This document shows, piece after piece, positions 1 to 8,773 of a stretch of 64,000 nt of DNA; positions within the stretch are counted from its first letter, which is position 1, and the number at the start of each line of letters is the position of its first letter. The DNA lies in the NCBI RefSeq assembly GCF_009914315.1, contig NZ_CP042596.1:2728001-2792000 (forward strand). The letters run 5' to 3'. A program made the position numbers and the translations under genes. Source of the DNA: Granulicella sp. WH15. Its GTDB lineage: Bacteria > Acidobacteriota > Terriglobia > Terriglobales > Acidobacteriaceae. The notes under the pieces are model-generated. The model ran no database searches and was not told the DNA's origin. It saw only the letters and a list, made by a program, of their open reading frames with translations.

Positions 1-486
1 GGGCAGACGTATGTCGTTCAAGGTGTGATCCGCATCGGTGTCTCCCTCGGCCAGCACCCCTCGCGTCTTCCCGTATAGTTGCACCATCTCCGCCGCGCCT
101 GCCGACTTCCTCTGGAAGCCGCTGATGCGCACGCCCAGATAACTCCCCGCCGGCTCGAACGAGACGTTGGCCAGAAAGACCTCCTCAGCCAGCAGAGGCA
201 CGTCGTCCCGCGACAGCCACGAAGAGAGCATTACCTGACCCTCCCGCAGCTCGACCAGTTCCTTCAGAGAGAGCGGCGGCAGCGGAATCGTAACCACCAA
301 CTGCACCGGCAGCCGCGAACAGACCTGCCAGCGCTGCTCTTCAACAGGGCGCGCAGGCACCTGCTCCTGAGGCTGCTCCGCTCCCTCCGTGCCCCCGCTG
401 AACGACGCCAGCGCGCTGCTTGGCTCGACACCCACCAGAGCCGCCCCATTTGCTGCTGAATCCACCGCGCCAGCGATCCCGTTCAT
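1..486 (-). CDS. FliN-like flagellar switch (SpoA-domain) protein, partial
   Basis: Open reading frame of 162 codons that starts at ATG 486 and leaves the window without a stop, so its C-terminus is not visible. A GGAGG at 496-500 lies nine bases upstream of the ATG. Residues 1-50 are Ala/Gly/Glu/Pro-rich and look disordered. Residues 58-123 match the SpoA/FliN fold: a 'RLPVQLVVTIP' strand, then 'LSLKELVELREGQV', then 'FLANVSFEPAGSYLGVRIS', like the FliN pattern of PVxLxVELG, LxIxELLxLxPGxV and RGEVVxxxxxxGVRIT. It is divergent from fliM, which supports a switch-complex or C-ring role. A separate, shorter FliN is encoded at 33232-33519, so this would be a second FliN or a FliY-like variant. 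The family call is inferred from the pattern; the tail after residue 125 is unassigned. Confidence 0.72.
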   Translation of the reverse strand, partial: MNGIAGAVDSAANGAALVGVEPSSALASFSGGTEGAEQPQEQVPARPVEEQRWQVCSRLPVQLVVTIPLPPLSLKELVELREGQVMLSSWLSRDDVPLLAEEVFLANVSFEPAGSYLGVRISGFQRKSAGAAEMVQLYGKTRGVLAEGDTDADHTLNDIRLP

Positions 487-610
487 CCCCCACTGCCTCC
501 ACTGTTTACAGACTTGAGAGCAATCCAAAGACCTTCTCGTTCGACGGGCCGTTAGACGGATCTAATCTCTCCCCGCCGCGCAAGGCCGATAACTTGCACT
601 GACTCCCGGC

Positions 611-1573
611 ATGGATCAACAAGCTCAACAAGATCAGCAGCCCGGTCAGCCCCTCGACGCTCCCTTCAGCCCGGCCAGTGCAGCCGAAGCCGCCGAGCCC
701 GTCAACTTCGCCGATCGCAAGTCCATCAACGCCGAGCAGATGGCCATGCTCTTCGGCCTGAACCAGGCGTTCTCGCGCTCGCTCAGCCTCAAGCTCTCGG
801 CCTGGCTCGGGGCCTCGATCCGAATCTCCATGACCGCGGCCGAGCGCTGCCTCTACCAGAACCTGCTCGAGACCATCGCCATCGAGTCCTCGCACTTCGG
901 CCAGTGCCGCTTCCGCTCACCCGACTCCCGCGTGCTCTTCGCGCTCGACCTCGCGCTGGTAGAGCCGGTCGTCAACCTGGGCCTCGGCGGCCTGACCGAC
1001 ATCACCGGCACCGGAGCCAAGCGCGATATCACCCAGATCGACATTGCCCTCGTGAACATCCTCTTCTCCATGATCTGCGCCGAGATGAACCACATGTGGA
1101 TCACCTGCAAGCTCGTCGCCGACTTCGAGTCCGAGGTGCCGCGCGCCAACGCCGCCCGCTTCTTTACGCACTCGGAGAACGTTCTCTCCTTTATCTACGA
1201 GGTGCAGATCGGCAACATCCAGGGCACCTTCCAGATGGCCTTCGCCACGGCGGTCTCGGATGTGGTGCTCCGCGAGATCGACCGCCATGACAGCCAGCGA
1301 ATCCAGCCACCCGCCACCCGCGAGATCCTCGAGCGCCGCCTTAGCGAGGTAGTCCAGCCGGTGACGCTGCGGCTCCCTCCCTTCCGCGTGCTGGCGTCAG
1401 CTATCACACAGTTGCAGCCCGGCCAGATCCTCAAATCCAATCTCGCCCGAGCCACGCCCTTCCGCTTCGCCGCTCCTCCGGGAGGCCCAGTGTGGGAGGC
1501 TACGGCGGTAGTCGTCGACAGCCGCGTCTCCGCCCGGCTCGAACGCAGTTGCCCCTCGGAACTGCCGAATTAA
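611..1573 (+). CDS. fliM: Flagellar motor switch protein FliM
   Basis: The 320-residue product has the FliM layout: a disordered N-terminus, a CheC-like middle domain (about residues 45-230; 'NQAFSRSLSLKLSAWLGASIRI', 'VNLGLGG', 'SFIYEVQIGNIQGTFQMAF') and a C-terminal SpoA domain (about 235-310; 'LSEVVQPVTLRLPPFRVLASAITQLQPGQIL') that would pack with FliN. FliM forms the middle of the C-ring and couples FliG to FliN. The usual N-terminal CheY-binding peptide (LSQxEIDALL-like) is not recognisable; residues 1-35 are Gln/Ala/Pro-rich. The gene is divergent from a FliN-like gene and far from the main flagellar cluster, which has no fliM between fliL and fliO. No clear Shine-Dalgarno sequence precedes the ATG. 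Confidence 0.85.
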   Translation: MDQQAQQDQQPGQPLDAPFSPASAAEAAEPVNFADRKSINAEQMAMLFGLNQAFSRSLSLKLSAWLGASIRISMTAAERCLYQNLLETIAIESSHFGQCRFRSPDSRVLFALDLALVEPVVNLGLGGLTDITGTGAKRDITQIDIALVNILFSMICAEMNHMWITCKLVADFESEVPRANAARFFTHSENVLSFIYEVQIGNIQGTFQMAFATAVSDVVLREIDRHDSQRIQPPATREILERRLSEVVQPVTLRLPPFRVLASAITQLQPGQILKSNLARATPFRFAAPPGGPVWEATAVVVDSRVSARLERSCPSELPN

Positions 1574-1606
1574 TCGCGACTCTGCCGGGTGCCAGATGGC
1601 GCGCTG

Positions 1607-1612
1607 TAAACT
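1607..1612 (+). promoter_or_regulatory. Candidate -10 element of a leaderless rnhB transcript
   Basis: TAAACT ends exactly six bases before the rnhB ATG, so a start of transcription seven bases after the hexamer would fall on the A of the ATG. There is no Shine-Dalgarno sequence in the interval. No convincing -35 box is visible at 17 bases. Confidence 0.5.
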
Positions 1613-1618
1613 CTAAGA

Positions 1619-2386
1619 ATGGCATCCACCGCCAATCCCGGCCAAACCCGCAAAAAGACGTTCGCCAAGGCCGCCGACAAGCAGAAGATGCTGAAGCAGC
1701 TGGTGTGCAGCGACGCCCCTGAGCAGGCGCTGCGCTATCGCGGGGCACGCTCTATCGCCGGGGTGGACGAGGTGGGACGCGGAGCCCTCTTCGGCCCGGT
1801 GGTCGCCGCCGCCGTCATCCTGCCGGAGAGCATCTCCATACTCGCCGATGCCGGGCTCACCGACTCCAAACAGCTCACGCAGGAGCAGCGCGAGTCGCTC
1901 GACCAGACGATTCGCGGCATGGCCATCGCCATCAGCGTGGCCGAGATCGACGCCGAGACCATCGACCGCGTCAACATCTACCAGGCCACCCGGCTGGCCA
2001 TGCTGGCCGCCGTCGCCGGGCTCTCTGTGCAGCCGGACCATCTGCTGATCGACGCCATGCGGCTCGACCACCCCTGCGCCCAGACCCGGCTCATCTACGG
2101 CGATTCGCTCAGCCTCTCCATCGCCGCCGCCTCCGTCGTAGCCAAAGTTCACCGCGACGCTCGTATGTGCGAGCTGCATGAGCGGCACCCCGAGTACGGC
2201 CTCAGCTCGCACAAGGGTTACGGCACGCCGGAGCACCGCCGCGCCCTTATCGCCCACGGCGCGACGCCGCTCCACCGCCGCAGCTTCGCGCCGGTCCGCG
2301 CCGTCTGCCCCGAGCTTGAGCCTCAAGCCAGCAGTGAACTTCTGTTTGAAAACTTTAATAATCTGGAGGCCGCAGTTTGGGATTGA
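1619..2386 (+). CDS. rnhB: Ribonuclease HII
   Basis: The 255-residue product is RNase HII, which cuts the RNA strand of RNA-DNA hybrids and removes single ribonucleotides from DNA. The active-site carboxylates are all visible: D50 and E51 in 'GVDEVGRG', D145 in 'LLIDAM' and D180 in 'VAKVHRD'. The 'GLTDSKQLT' and 'YGLSSHKGYGTPEH' motifs of the family are also present. An N-terminal extension of about 45 basic residues precedes the catalytic fold. The 3' end overlaps the start of the LmbE-type gene by ten bases, so the two are probably cotranslated. The start lies directly downstream of a TANNNT -10 motif and has no Shine-Dalgarno sequence. Confidence 0.95.
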   Translation: MASTANPGQTRKKTFAKAADKQKMLKQLVCSDAPEQALRYRGARSIAGVDEVGRGALFGPVVAAAVILPESISILADAGLTDSKQLTQEQRESLDQTIRGMAIAISVAEIDAETIDRVNIYQATRLAMLAAVAGLSVQPDHLLIDAMRLDHPCAQTRLIYGDSLSLSIAAASVVAKVHRDARMCELHERHPEYGLSSHKGYGTPEHRRALIAHGATPLHRRSFAPVRAVCPELEPQASSELLFENFNNLEAAVWD

Positions 2387-3102
2387 AGCTGATGTGTGTC
2401 GTAGCCCACCCGGATGATGAGTGCTATGCCTTCGGCGGAGCACTCGCTCTGGCCGCCTCGCAGGGAGTCGAGACCTATGTCGTCTGCCTGACCGACGGAC
2501 AGGCCGCCACCAATCGCGGCTGCTCCTCTAGCTGCGAGGAGCTGGGCCGTATGCGCCGCGAAGAGTTTGCCAACTCCTGCAAGGTGCTCGGCGTGGCCCG
2601 GCACGAGCTGCTCGACTATCAGGACGCCCAGCTCGAGTTCGCCGAGTTCTCGGTCGCCGCCGGTCGCATCGTCGAGCGCATCCGCGAGTTCCGGCCCGAC
2701 GTCGTCGTCACCTTCGGGGCCGACGGCGGCATGAACACGCATCCCGATCACACGATGGTCTCGGCCATCACCACCGCCGCCTACCACTGGGCCGCCAGCG
2801 CCAAACGCTTCCACGAGGCTGGCCCCACGCACCACGCCAGCCGCCTCTTCCACGTCACCACGAACTTCTTTATGGAAGAGCGCGCCGCCCCCATGCCCGC
2901 CCCGTGGACGCTCACGCTCGATATATCCAGCGTCCTGGCGCTCAAGCAGGAGGCCTTCGCCCAGCACGTCTCGCAGGCTCCCCTGATGGAGAAGACCCGG
3001 CACATCTTCGAAAAGCACGGCGACACCGAGGTCTACACCCTGATGGCCACGTGCGATCTGCGGGCCGCCCAGTTCAGCACAGACATGTTCGACGGGCTGT
3101 AA
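2377..3102 (+). CDS. PIG-L/LmbE-family N-acetylglucosamine deacetylase
   Basis: The 241-residue protein begins with the zinc-binding motif 'AHPDDE' (H11, D13, D14) and carries the second ligand region 'THPDH' at residues 121-125, both diagnostic of the PIG-L/LmbE deacetylase family. Members remove acetyl groups from GlcNAc-type sugars; one branch (BshB) makes the thiol bacillithiol. Substrate cannot be decided from this sequence; a BshB1-like role is possible. The start is the TTG at 2377, chosen because GGAGG at 2365-2369 lies seven bases upstream; an in-frame TTG at 2383 is an alternative. It overlaps rnhB by ten bases and probably shares its transcript. Confidence 0.85.
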   Translation: MGLKLMCVVAHPDDECYAFGGALALAASQGVETYVVCLTDGQAATNRGCSSSCEELGRMRREEFANSCKVLGVARHELLDYQDAQLEFAEFSVAAGRIVERIREFRPDVVVTFGADGGMNTHPDHTMVSAITTAAYHWAASAKRFHEAGPTHHASRLFHVTTNFFMEERAAPMPAPWTLTLDISSVLALKQEAFAQHVSQAPLMEKTRHIFEKHGDTEVYTLMATCDLRAAQFSTDMFDGL

Positions 3103-3158
3103 AACACTTTCACTGCCATCAAGCCTGCTTACGCTGTAGACTTGCTGATCTAGAAGAC

Positions 3159-3164
3159 TACAGT
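3159..3164 (+). promoter_or_regulatory. Candidate -10 element of a leaderless pdxH transcript
   Basis: TACAGT ends six bases before the ATG at 3171. This spacing matches that seen upstream of several other genes in the window, and it favours the 3171 start over the in-frame ATG at 3177. Confidence 0.4.
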
Positions 3165-3170
3165 TGGAGT

Positions 3171-3791
3171 ATGACGATGGAAGTTATCGAAGGACGTTGC
3201 GGCGTTCCGCTGGACCAGGCGCTCGATCCCTTTGCCCTGTTCCGCCGCTGGATGGACGACGCCAAGCACTCGGAGTTGAACGACCCGAACGCCATGTCGC
3301 TGGCCACGGCCACGCCTGACGGCAGGCCCTCGGTGCGCATCGTCCTGATGAAGCGTCTCGACGAGCGCGGCTTCTCCTTCTACACCAACGGCGAGAGCCG
3401 CAAGGGCCAGGAGCTGCGCCACAATAGCCACGTCGCGCTCTGCTTCCACTGGAAGTCGCGCCGCCGCCAGGTCCGCATCGAGGGCACGGTCACCGAGCTG
3501 CCCGGAACCGACGTCGATGCCTACTTCCGCCAACGCCAGCGCATGAGCCAGATCGGCGCATGGGCCTCGAAGCAGAGCCAGCCACTCTCCAGCCGCGCCG
3601 AGCTGGACCGACGCACCGCCGAGTTTGAAGCGCGCTTCCCCGACGTGGTGCCGCGCCCGCCGCACTGGACCGGCTTCGTCGTCTGGCCCGAGCGCATCGA
3701 GTTCTGGCAGGAGGGCGACTTCCGCTTGCACAGCCGCTGCGTCTTCCTGCGAGAGGGCAATGGCTGGGCCAAGGAATCGCTTTACCCATAA
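3171..3791 (+). CDS. pdxH: Pyridoxamine 5'-phosphate oxidase
   Basis: The 206-residue product is an FMN-dependent oxidase that converts pyridoxamine or pyridoxine 5'-phosphate to pyridoxal 5'-phosphate. Family motifs are present in order: 'NAMSLATATPDGRPSVRIVLMK', 'GFSFYTNGESRKGQEL', 'VALCFHWKSRRRQVRIEG', 'ASKQSQPLSSR', 'PPHWTGFVVWPERIEFWQ' and 'RLHSR'. The C-terminus ends in 'SLYP' in place of the common RLxP. Two in-frame starts are possible. ATG 3171 sits six bases after a TANNNT motif; ATG 3177 has GGAG at 3166-3169 seven bases upstream. Translation could use either, changing the product by two residues. Confidence 0.93.
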   Translation: MTMEVIEGRCGVPLDQALDPFALFRRWMDDAKHSELNDPNAMSLATATPDGRPSVRIVLMKRLDERGFSFYTNGESRKGQELRHNSHVALCFHWKSRRRQVRIEGTVTELPGTDVDAYFRQRQRMSQIGAWASKQSQPLSSRAELDRRTAEFEARFPDVVPRPPHWTGFVVWPERIEFWQEGDFRLHSRCVFLREGNGWAKESLYP

Positions 3792-3797
3792 CCGGCG

Positions 3798-3803
3798 TAA
3801 TCT
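3798..3803 (+). promoter_or_regulatory. Candidate -10 element of a leaderless EcsC-family transcript
   Basis: TAATCT ends six bases before the ATG at 3810, starting seven bases after the pdxH stop. There is no Shine-Dalgarno sequence. The next gene may therefore have its own start of transcription. Confidence 0.5.
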
Positions 3804-3809
3804 GAACGT

Positions 3810-4628
3810 ATGGAAGTTCTCACTCCCCCAGCCCTAACCGCACAGGACAAGGCCCGCCTTCGCATCGCCGTCGAAGAACTCGAGGGTCAGAGCTTTGCCA
3901 TGGCCGTCGCCGCCAAGGTCGGGATGCCGGTCGAGGCTCTGCTCCGTATGCTGCCCGCCACGGCCCGCGACCAGGTCTCGCTGGCCGTGGACAAGGCTCT
4001 CCGCCACTGTCTGCGGGTAGCCCTGGTCAGCAGCTCGGCCACGCCGTGGAAGCGTGCCCACACCCTGGCCACCGCCGTCACCGGAGCCGCCGGAGGCTTC
4101 TTCGGCCTCGCCGGGCTGGCCGTCGAGCTGCCCGTCACCACCACAGTCATGCTCCACTCCATCGCCGAGATCGCCCGCTCCCACGGCGAAGACCTCAGCA
4201 ACCCCGAGGCCTCGCTCTCGTGCCTTGAGGTACTGGCCCTCGGAGCCGACGGTCAGAAGGGCGACGTCGTCGACAGCGCCTACTACGCCACCCGCGCCGC
4301 TCTCGCGCAGGTCACCCGCGACGCGGCCTCCTACGTCGCCCAGAAGGGCGTAGCAAAAGAGGGAGCACCAGCACTGGTCTCCTTCCTCACCAAGATCGCC
4401 GCGCGCTTCGGCCTCGAGGTCAGCGAGAAGGCCGCCGCCCAGATGGTCCCGGTCGCCGGAGCCGTCGGCGGGCTGGCCCTGAACATCATGTTCATGCAGC
4501 ACTACCAGCAGCTCGCCGAAGGCCACTTCGCCGTCCGTGCCCTCGAGCGCAAGTACACCCCGGCCCTCGTCCAGGCCGAGTACGCCCTGATCCTCGAAGC
4601 CCGTATAGCCGCTAAGGCAGGACGATAG
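3810..4628 (+). CDS. EcsC-family protein
   Basis: The 272-residue protein resembles the EcsC family (Pfam EcsC). It has an amphipathic N-terminal helix region, a Gly/Ala-rich hydrophobic stretch at about residues 88-125 ('TAVTGAAGGFFGLAGLAVELPVTTTVMLHSIAEIARSHGEDLSNPE') and a second hydrophobic segment near 210-230 ('VPVAGAVGGLALNIMFMQHYQQLA'). The '...LPVTTTVMLHSIAEIA..GED..' stretch is the most recognisable part. EcsC is encoded with an ABC exporter in Bacillus, but no transporter is adjacent here and its biochemical role is unknown. The gene follows pdxH by 18 bases. Confidence 0.75.
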   Translation: MEVLTPPALTAQDKARLRIAVEELEGQSFAMAVAAKVGMPVEALLRMLPATARDQVSLAVDKALRHCLRVALVSSSATPWKRAHTLATAVTGAAGGFFGLAGLAVELPVTTTVMLHSIAEIARSHGEDLSNPEASLSCLEVLALGADGQKGDVVDSAYYATRAALAQVTRDAASYVAQKGVAKEGAPALVSFLTKIAARFGLEVSEKAAAQMVPVAGAVGGLALNIMFMQHYQQLAEGHFAVRALERKYTPALVQAEYALILEARIAAKAGR

Positions 4629-5064
4629 CATTCCCCTATTCCGAATTTGTGGCTAAGCTCAGCACGCGAAGCGTCCAAAGCCGCACGAAGTACCGGTCTT
4701 TCGAATACAACACGAAATATATCGGAGCGAGGGCGGCCTTGCTGTTGCTTGTTTTCTTGGTTGTCATTCAGGAGCGAAGCGGAGGAATCTGCTTCTGTTG
4801 TTGTCTTTGCCGTTGCTTCTGGGGTAGGTCCGGGCTTTAGCCCGGACATCCAAGACCAACCCCAGACGCGGGCTTTAGCCCCCGAGGTATGCTTTCCTCA
4901 ACTCAGCCACAATCCTACCCTAGGAAAGCGCTGAAGGCGCGCCCTATACCAGCCTAGGGCGAAGCCCTAGGTAACCGAATGGAGCAACAGAAGAGGGCTG
5001 AAGGCCCGATCTATCCCTGCCACAAACCTGTCCTGCCGGACGGGCCCGCTACGCGCGGGGCGGT
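4629..5064. repeat. Gene-free spacer with several small palindromic repeats
   Basis: No credible gene is seen. The spacer contains short perfect or near-perfect hairpins: GTCCGGGC-TTTA-GCCCGGAC at 4828-4847, a GGGC-TTTA-GCCC unit near 4869-4882, GCGC-TGAAG-GCGC near 4928-4940, CCTAGGGC-GAA-GCCCTAGG at 4953-4971 and GGGC-TGAA-GGCCC at 4995-5007. The segment 4663-4695 (CACGCGAAGCGTCC...) recurs at 26869-26901, and the pyrimidine-rich stretch around 4798-4826 (GCCGTTGCTTCT) recurs near 26925-26937. This is a patchwork of several repeat families between convergent genes. Confidence 0.7.
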
Positions 5065-5208
5065 CACTTCGTGACTTTCATACTTGTCTGGGTAATTTAA
5101 AAGCAAAGGTCCTCCCGCTGGTCGGAAACGAAGAATGCTCGCTTCCGACCAACGGGAGGACCGCAGAAGACAACTCCCCCATACCGCCCCGAGAACGGCA
5201 CGAAGTGC
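5065..5208 (-). repeat. Stop-codon-abutting palindromic repeat, copy A
   Basis: The core inverted repeat is at 5108-5162: the left arm GGTCCTCCCGCTGGTCGGAA pairs with TTCCGACCAACGGGAGGACC on the right. On the minus strand the element starts immediately after the carB stop codon with GCACTTCGTGCCGTTCTCGG. Four related copies lie at 12993-13091, 22152-22279, 55373-55520 and 58196-58340. There is no T-run after the hairpin, so it is not a classical intrinsic terminator, although it sits where one would be expected. Confidence 0.85.
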
Positions 5209-8200
5209 TTAGGCAGTGACGGGCGCGTGCTCCGCATGAAGCGTCTGGAGCGCCACAACGCTCAGCTCGCCCTTCTGCAACGCGGCGATCCCCTCAGCGG
5301 CAGCCCGAGCGGCAGCCAGCGTCGTGATCGTCGGGATGCGAGCCAGCACAGCAGCCCGGCGGATCGCCTTCTCATCGAAGAACGTATCCTGTCCGCGCGG
5401 CGTATTGATAATCATCTGGATGCGCTCGCCCTTGATGTAATCGACCACGTTCGGGCGGCCTTCCTTCACCTTGTAGACGCGCTCCGGTTGAAGCCCTGCG
5501 GCCTCGAGCACCAGCGCCGTGCCATGAGTGGCAACCAGATGGAAGCCCATATCCTGGAAGCTCCGCGCCAGCTCGACCACACCTTCCTTGTCGTGGTCGT
5601 TGACCGAGAGGAAGATCGTCCCACGCATCGGCAGCACCTGCCCCGCCGCGATTTGCGCCTTGGCGAAGGCCTCGCCGAAGTTATCGGCCACGCCCATCAC
5701 CTCGCCGGTGGACTTCATCTCCGGTCCCAGCACCGTGTCCACGCCGGGGAACTTGCCCCACGGGAAGACCGGCGACTTGACGAAGAAGTTCGAGCCCGTA
5801 TCCAGGTCACGCCCGCTGGCCACATACTCCGGCAGCAGATCCTTCAGCTTGCGCCCGACCATGATGCGCGAGGCGATCTTGGCCAGCGGCACGCCCGTTG
5901 CCTTCGAGACATACGGCACCGTACGCGACGCGCGTGGGTTCACCTCAATCACGTAGACCTTGCCGCGCTGGATGGCGAACTGGATGTTGACCAGACCCAT
6001 CACATCGAGCGACCGCGCCAGCTTGCGGGTGTAGTCGCGGATGGTCTCCTTGACCTCATCGGTCAGGTCCACCGACGGCAGCACGCAGGACGAATCGCCC
6101 GAGTGAATCCCGGCTTCTTCAATGTGCTGCATGATGCCCGCGATCACGACATCGTCGCCGTCGCAGAGCGCATCCACGTCGCACTCGGTCGCGTCTTCGA
6201 GGAAGTGGTCGATCAGCACCGGCCGCTCCTGCGAGTACTCGATGGCCGAGCCCATGTACTTGATGATCGCCTCGTCGTCGTACGCGATCACCATCGCGCG
6301 CCCGCCCAGCACGTACGACGGCCGCACCAGCACCGGGTAACCCACACGGTTCGCACCCGCCAGAGCCTCTTCGACCGACGTAGCCAGAGCGCCCGCAGGC
6401 TGCGGAATCTCGAGCTGCTCGATCAGTTTGCCGAAGCGCTTGCGATCTTCAGCAAGGTCAATCGACTCCGGCGACGTGCCGATGATGGGCACGCCCGCCT
6501 TCTTCAGCGGCAGCGAGAGGTTCAGCGGCGTCTGCCCGCCGAACTGCACGATCATGCCGATCTCCGCGCCAGCCGCGGCCTCGTGCTCGTAGACGCCGAG
6601 CACATCTTCGAGCGTCAGCGGCTCGAAGTAAAGGCGGTCGCTGGTATCGTAGTCGGTCGAGACGGTCTCCGGGTTGCAGTTGACCATGATGGTCTCGTAG
6701 CCGTCCTCGCGCAGCGCGAAGGCCGCGTGGCAGCAGCAGTAATCGAACTCGATTCCCTGCCCAATACGGTTCGGCCCCGAGCCGAGAATCAGGATCTTCT
6801 TCTTCGTGGTCGGCGCTGCCTCGTCCTCTTCGTCGTAGCAGCTATAGAGGTAGGGCGTGTAGCTCTCAAACTCCGCCGCGCAAGTATCGACCAGCTTGTA
6901 GACCGGCAACACGTTGAGCTGCTTGCGCAGCGCCCGCACCGCAGCGGTGCCCTCGGCGCCGGTAAGCCCCCAGCCCGCGGCCAGCCGCTCGTCTGAAATT
7001 CCCATACGCTTGGCCGTCCGCAGCTCTTCGGCGGTAACCTCGTTCATCGGCTTCCCGGCGATGGCCTTGATCTCGTCGGTGATCTGCTTGATCTGATGCA
7101 GGAACCACGGGTCCATGCCGGTCATGCGCGCGACCTCGCGCACCGTCATGTTGCGCTCGAAGGCGTAGCGGATGTAGCTCAGGCGATCCGGATGCGGCGT
7201 TACCAGACGCTGCGTCAGGCGGCGCGGCTCGATATCGTCGGCGGTAGCTTTCTTGCCGGTCTCGAGCGAGCGCACGGCCTTCATCATCGCTTCCTTGAAG
7301 GTCCGGCCGATGGCCATGACCTCGCCCACCGACTTCATCTGCGGTCCAAGACCCTCGTCCGCGCCGGGGAACTTCTCGAACTGCCACTTTGGAATCTTGA
7401 CCACCACATAGTCGATGGTCGGCTCGAAGCAGGCCGGAGTGGCCTTGGTGATGTCGTTCTGCAACTCATCGAGACTATAACCAACCGCCAGCCGCGCCGC
7501 GATCTTCGCAATCGGGAACCCGGTGGCCTTGCTGGCCAGCGCCGACGAGCGCGAGACACGCGGGTTCATCTCGATGACGGTCATACGGCCGTTCTGCGGA
7601 TTCACGGCGAACTGCACATTCGATCCGCCGGTCTCGACGCCGATCTCGCGAATGACGGCGATGGCGGCGTTACGCATGGCCTGATACTCGCGGTCGGTCA
7701 GGGTCTGCGCCGGGGCCACGGTAATGGAGTCGCCCGTGTGCACGCCCATCGGATCGAAGTTCTCGATCGAGCAGATGATGATGACGTTGTCGTTCAGGTC
7801 GCGCACGACCTCCAGCTCGTACTCCTTCCAACCCAGCACCGACTCCTCGATGAGGCACTCGGAGACGGGCGAGAGGTCGATACCGCGCGAGAGAATATCC
7901 GTCATCTCCTCGCGGTTGTACGCGATGCCGCCGCCCGAGCCGCCGAGCGTGAAGCTGGGACGGATCACCGCCGGGAAGCCGATCTTGGCAGCAAACGCCA
8001 GTCCGTCCGAGACGTTGTTGACCAGCTTCGACTGCGGCATGTCGAGTCCGATCTTATTCATCGCGTCCTTGAACAGGAGACGGTCTTCGGCCTTCTTGAT
8101 CGCGTCGAGCTTCGCGCCGATCAGCTCGATGCCGAGCCGGTCGAGCACGCCCGCATCGGCCAGATCGACCGCGAGGTTCAGCGCGGTCTGTCCGCCGACG

Positions 8201-8496
8201 GTAGGCAGCACGGCAAAGACGCCCTTCGCGCCCGAAGCCGTCAGCATCTCCATCTCGACCCGCAGAATCTCTTCGAGGTAGGTGGCCGTCAACGGCTCGA
8301 TGTAGGTACGGTCAGCAACCTCCGGGTCGGTCATGATGGAGGCCGGGTTCGAGTTCACCAGCACCACCTCATACCCCTCCGCCTTCAGCGCCTTGCACGC
8401 CTGCGTGCCCGAGTAGTCGAACTCGGCCGACTGGCCGATGACGATCGGGCCGGAGCCGATCACTAGAATCTTCGCGATGTCATTCCTGCGTGGCAT
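5209..8496 (-). CDS. carB: Carbamoyl-phosphate synthase large subunit
   Basis: The 1095-residue protein is the large subunit that makes carbamoyl phosphate from ammonia (supplied by CarA), bicarbonate and two ATP for pyrimidine and arginine synthesis. It shows the family's duplicated ATP-grasp architecture: '[29 protein letters not shown]' opens the first half and '[30 protein letters not shown]' the second at about residue 570, followed by an MGS-like allosteric domain from about residue 950. The length fits the family (about 1070). It starts 13 bases after the RelE-like toxin gene, so carB translation depends on a transcript that also carries the toxin-antitoxin pair. The stop codon abuts repeat copy A. 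Confidence 0.98.
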   Translation of the reverse strand: MPRRNDIAKILVIGSGPIVIGQSAEFDYSGTQACKALKAEGYEVVLVNSNPASIMTDPEVADRTYIEPLTATYLEEILRVEMEMLTASGAKGVFAVLPTVGGQTALNLAVDLADAGVLDRLGIELIGAKLDAIKKAEDRLLFKDAMNKIGLDMPQSKLVNNVSDGLAFAAKIGFPAVIRPSFTLGGSGGGIAYNREEMTDILSRGIDLSPVSECLIEESVLGWKEYELEVVRDLNDNVIIICSIENFDPMGVHTGDSITVAPAQTLTDREYQAMRNAAIAVIREIGVETGGSNVQFAVNPQNGRMTVIEMNPRVSRSSALASKATGFPIAKIAARLAVGYSLDELQNDITKATPACFEPTIDYVVVKIPKWQFEKFPGADEGLGPQMKSVGEVMAIGRTFKEAMMKAVRSLETGKKATADDIEPRRLTQRLVTPHPDRLSYIRYAFERNMTVREVARMTGMDPWFLHQIKQITDEIKAIAGKPMNEVTAEELRTAKRMGISDERLAAGWGLTGAEGTAAVRALRKQLNVLPVYKLVDTCAAEFESYTPYLYSCYDEEDEAAPTTKKKILILGSGPNRIGQGIEFDYCCCHAAFALREDGYETIMVNCNPETVSTDYDTSDRLYFEPLTLEDVLGVYEHEAAAGAEIGMIVQFGGQTPLNLSLPLKKAGVPIIGTSPESIDLAEDRKRFGKLIEQLEIPQPAGALATSVEEALAGANRVGYPVLVRPSYVLGGRAMVIAYDDEAIIKYMGSAIEYSQERPVLIDHFLEDATECDVDALCDGDDVVIAGIMQHIEEAGIHSGDSSCVLPSVDLTDEVKETIRDYTRKLARSLDVMGLVNIQFAIQRGKVYVIEVNPRASRTVPYVSKATGVPLAKIASRIMVGRKLKDLLPEYVASGRDLDTGSNFFVKSPVFPWGKFPGVDTVLGPEMKSTGEVMGVADNFGEAFAKAQIAAGQVLPMRGTIFLSVNDHDKEGVVELARSFQDMGFHLVATHGTALVLEAAGLQPERVYKVKEGRPNVVDYIKGERIQMIINTPRGQDTFFDEKAIRRAAVLARIPTITTLAAARAAAEGIAALQKGELSVVALQTLHAEHAPVTA

Positions 8497-8509
8497 TCTC
8501 TATTCCGAT

Positions 8510-8773
8510 CTAACGATAAACTTCCCTGCGATGCCCCACCTGAAGTACCAGGACGATGAGGACATCCTGCCGTATGTCGCAGATGACGCGATAGTCACCC
8601 ACACGAAATCTCCAAAGTCCGCGAAACTCCCCTGCAAGCGGTTCGGCGAGAGCCTTTGGGTCTTCCGACGAACTCACACGCTCGCGGAAGAAGGCCAGAA
8701 TGCGTTCCCGTACGGGCTTGTCCAACTTGAGCAGCGCCCGCTCCGCAACATCGGTGAACTCAGTCCGCCACAC
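8510..8773 (-). CDS. RelE/ParE-superfamily toxin
   Basis: The 87-residue product fits RelE-type mRNA interferases: 'VWRTEFTDVAERALLKLDKPVRERILAFFRERV' forms the N-terminal helices and 'GLWRFRVGDYRVICDI...VLVLQVGHRREVYR' is the characteristic RelE core with basic C-terminal residues. In this family they cut ribosome-bound mRNA. The start is the GTG at 8773, chosen because it overlaps the antitoxin stop by 14 bases and removes an unrelated upstream extension; GTG-started, overlapping toxins are typical. The gene lies between carA and carB on the same strand and ends 13 bases before carB. Confidence 0.85.
   Translation of the reverse strand: MWRTEFTDVAERALLKLDKPVRERILAFFRERVSSSEDPKALAEPLAGEFRGLWRFRVGDYRVICDIRQDVLIVLVLQVGHRREVYR

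Noticed and set aside
585..592. GCCGATAA, a perfect match to the sigma-28 -10 box, 18 bases before fliM
   Set aside because: The same octamer or its complement occurs many times inside coding regions of this window and no TAAA-type -35 box has the right spacing, so it is not counted as a promoter, although a FliA-driven fliM would make sense.
3150..3731. Minus-strand frame opposite pdxH
   Set aside because: Antisense shadow of a certain pdxH gene.
4647..4934. Two overlapping short frames in the spacer after the EcsC gene
   Set aside because: They are made of repeat sequence and show no coding signal.
5227..8466. Two very long open frames (589 and 456 codons) on the strand opposite carB
   Set aside because: They mirror carB in a GC-rich genome, have Arg/His/Asp-rich sequences with no family motifs, and carB is certain.
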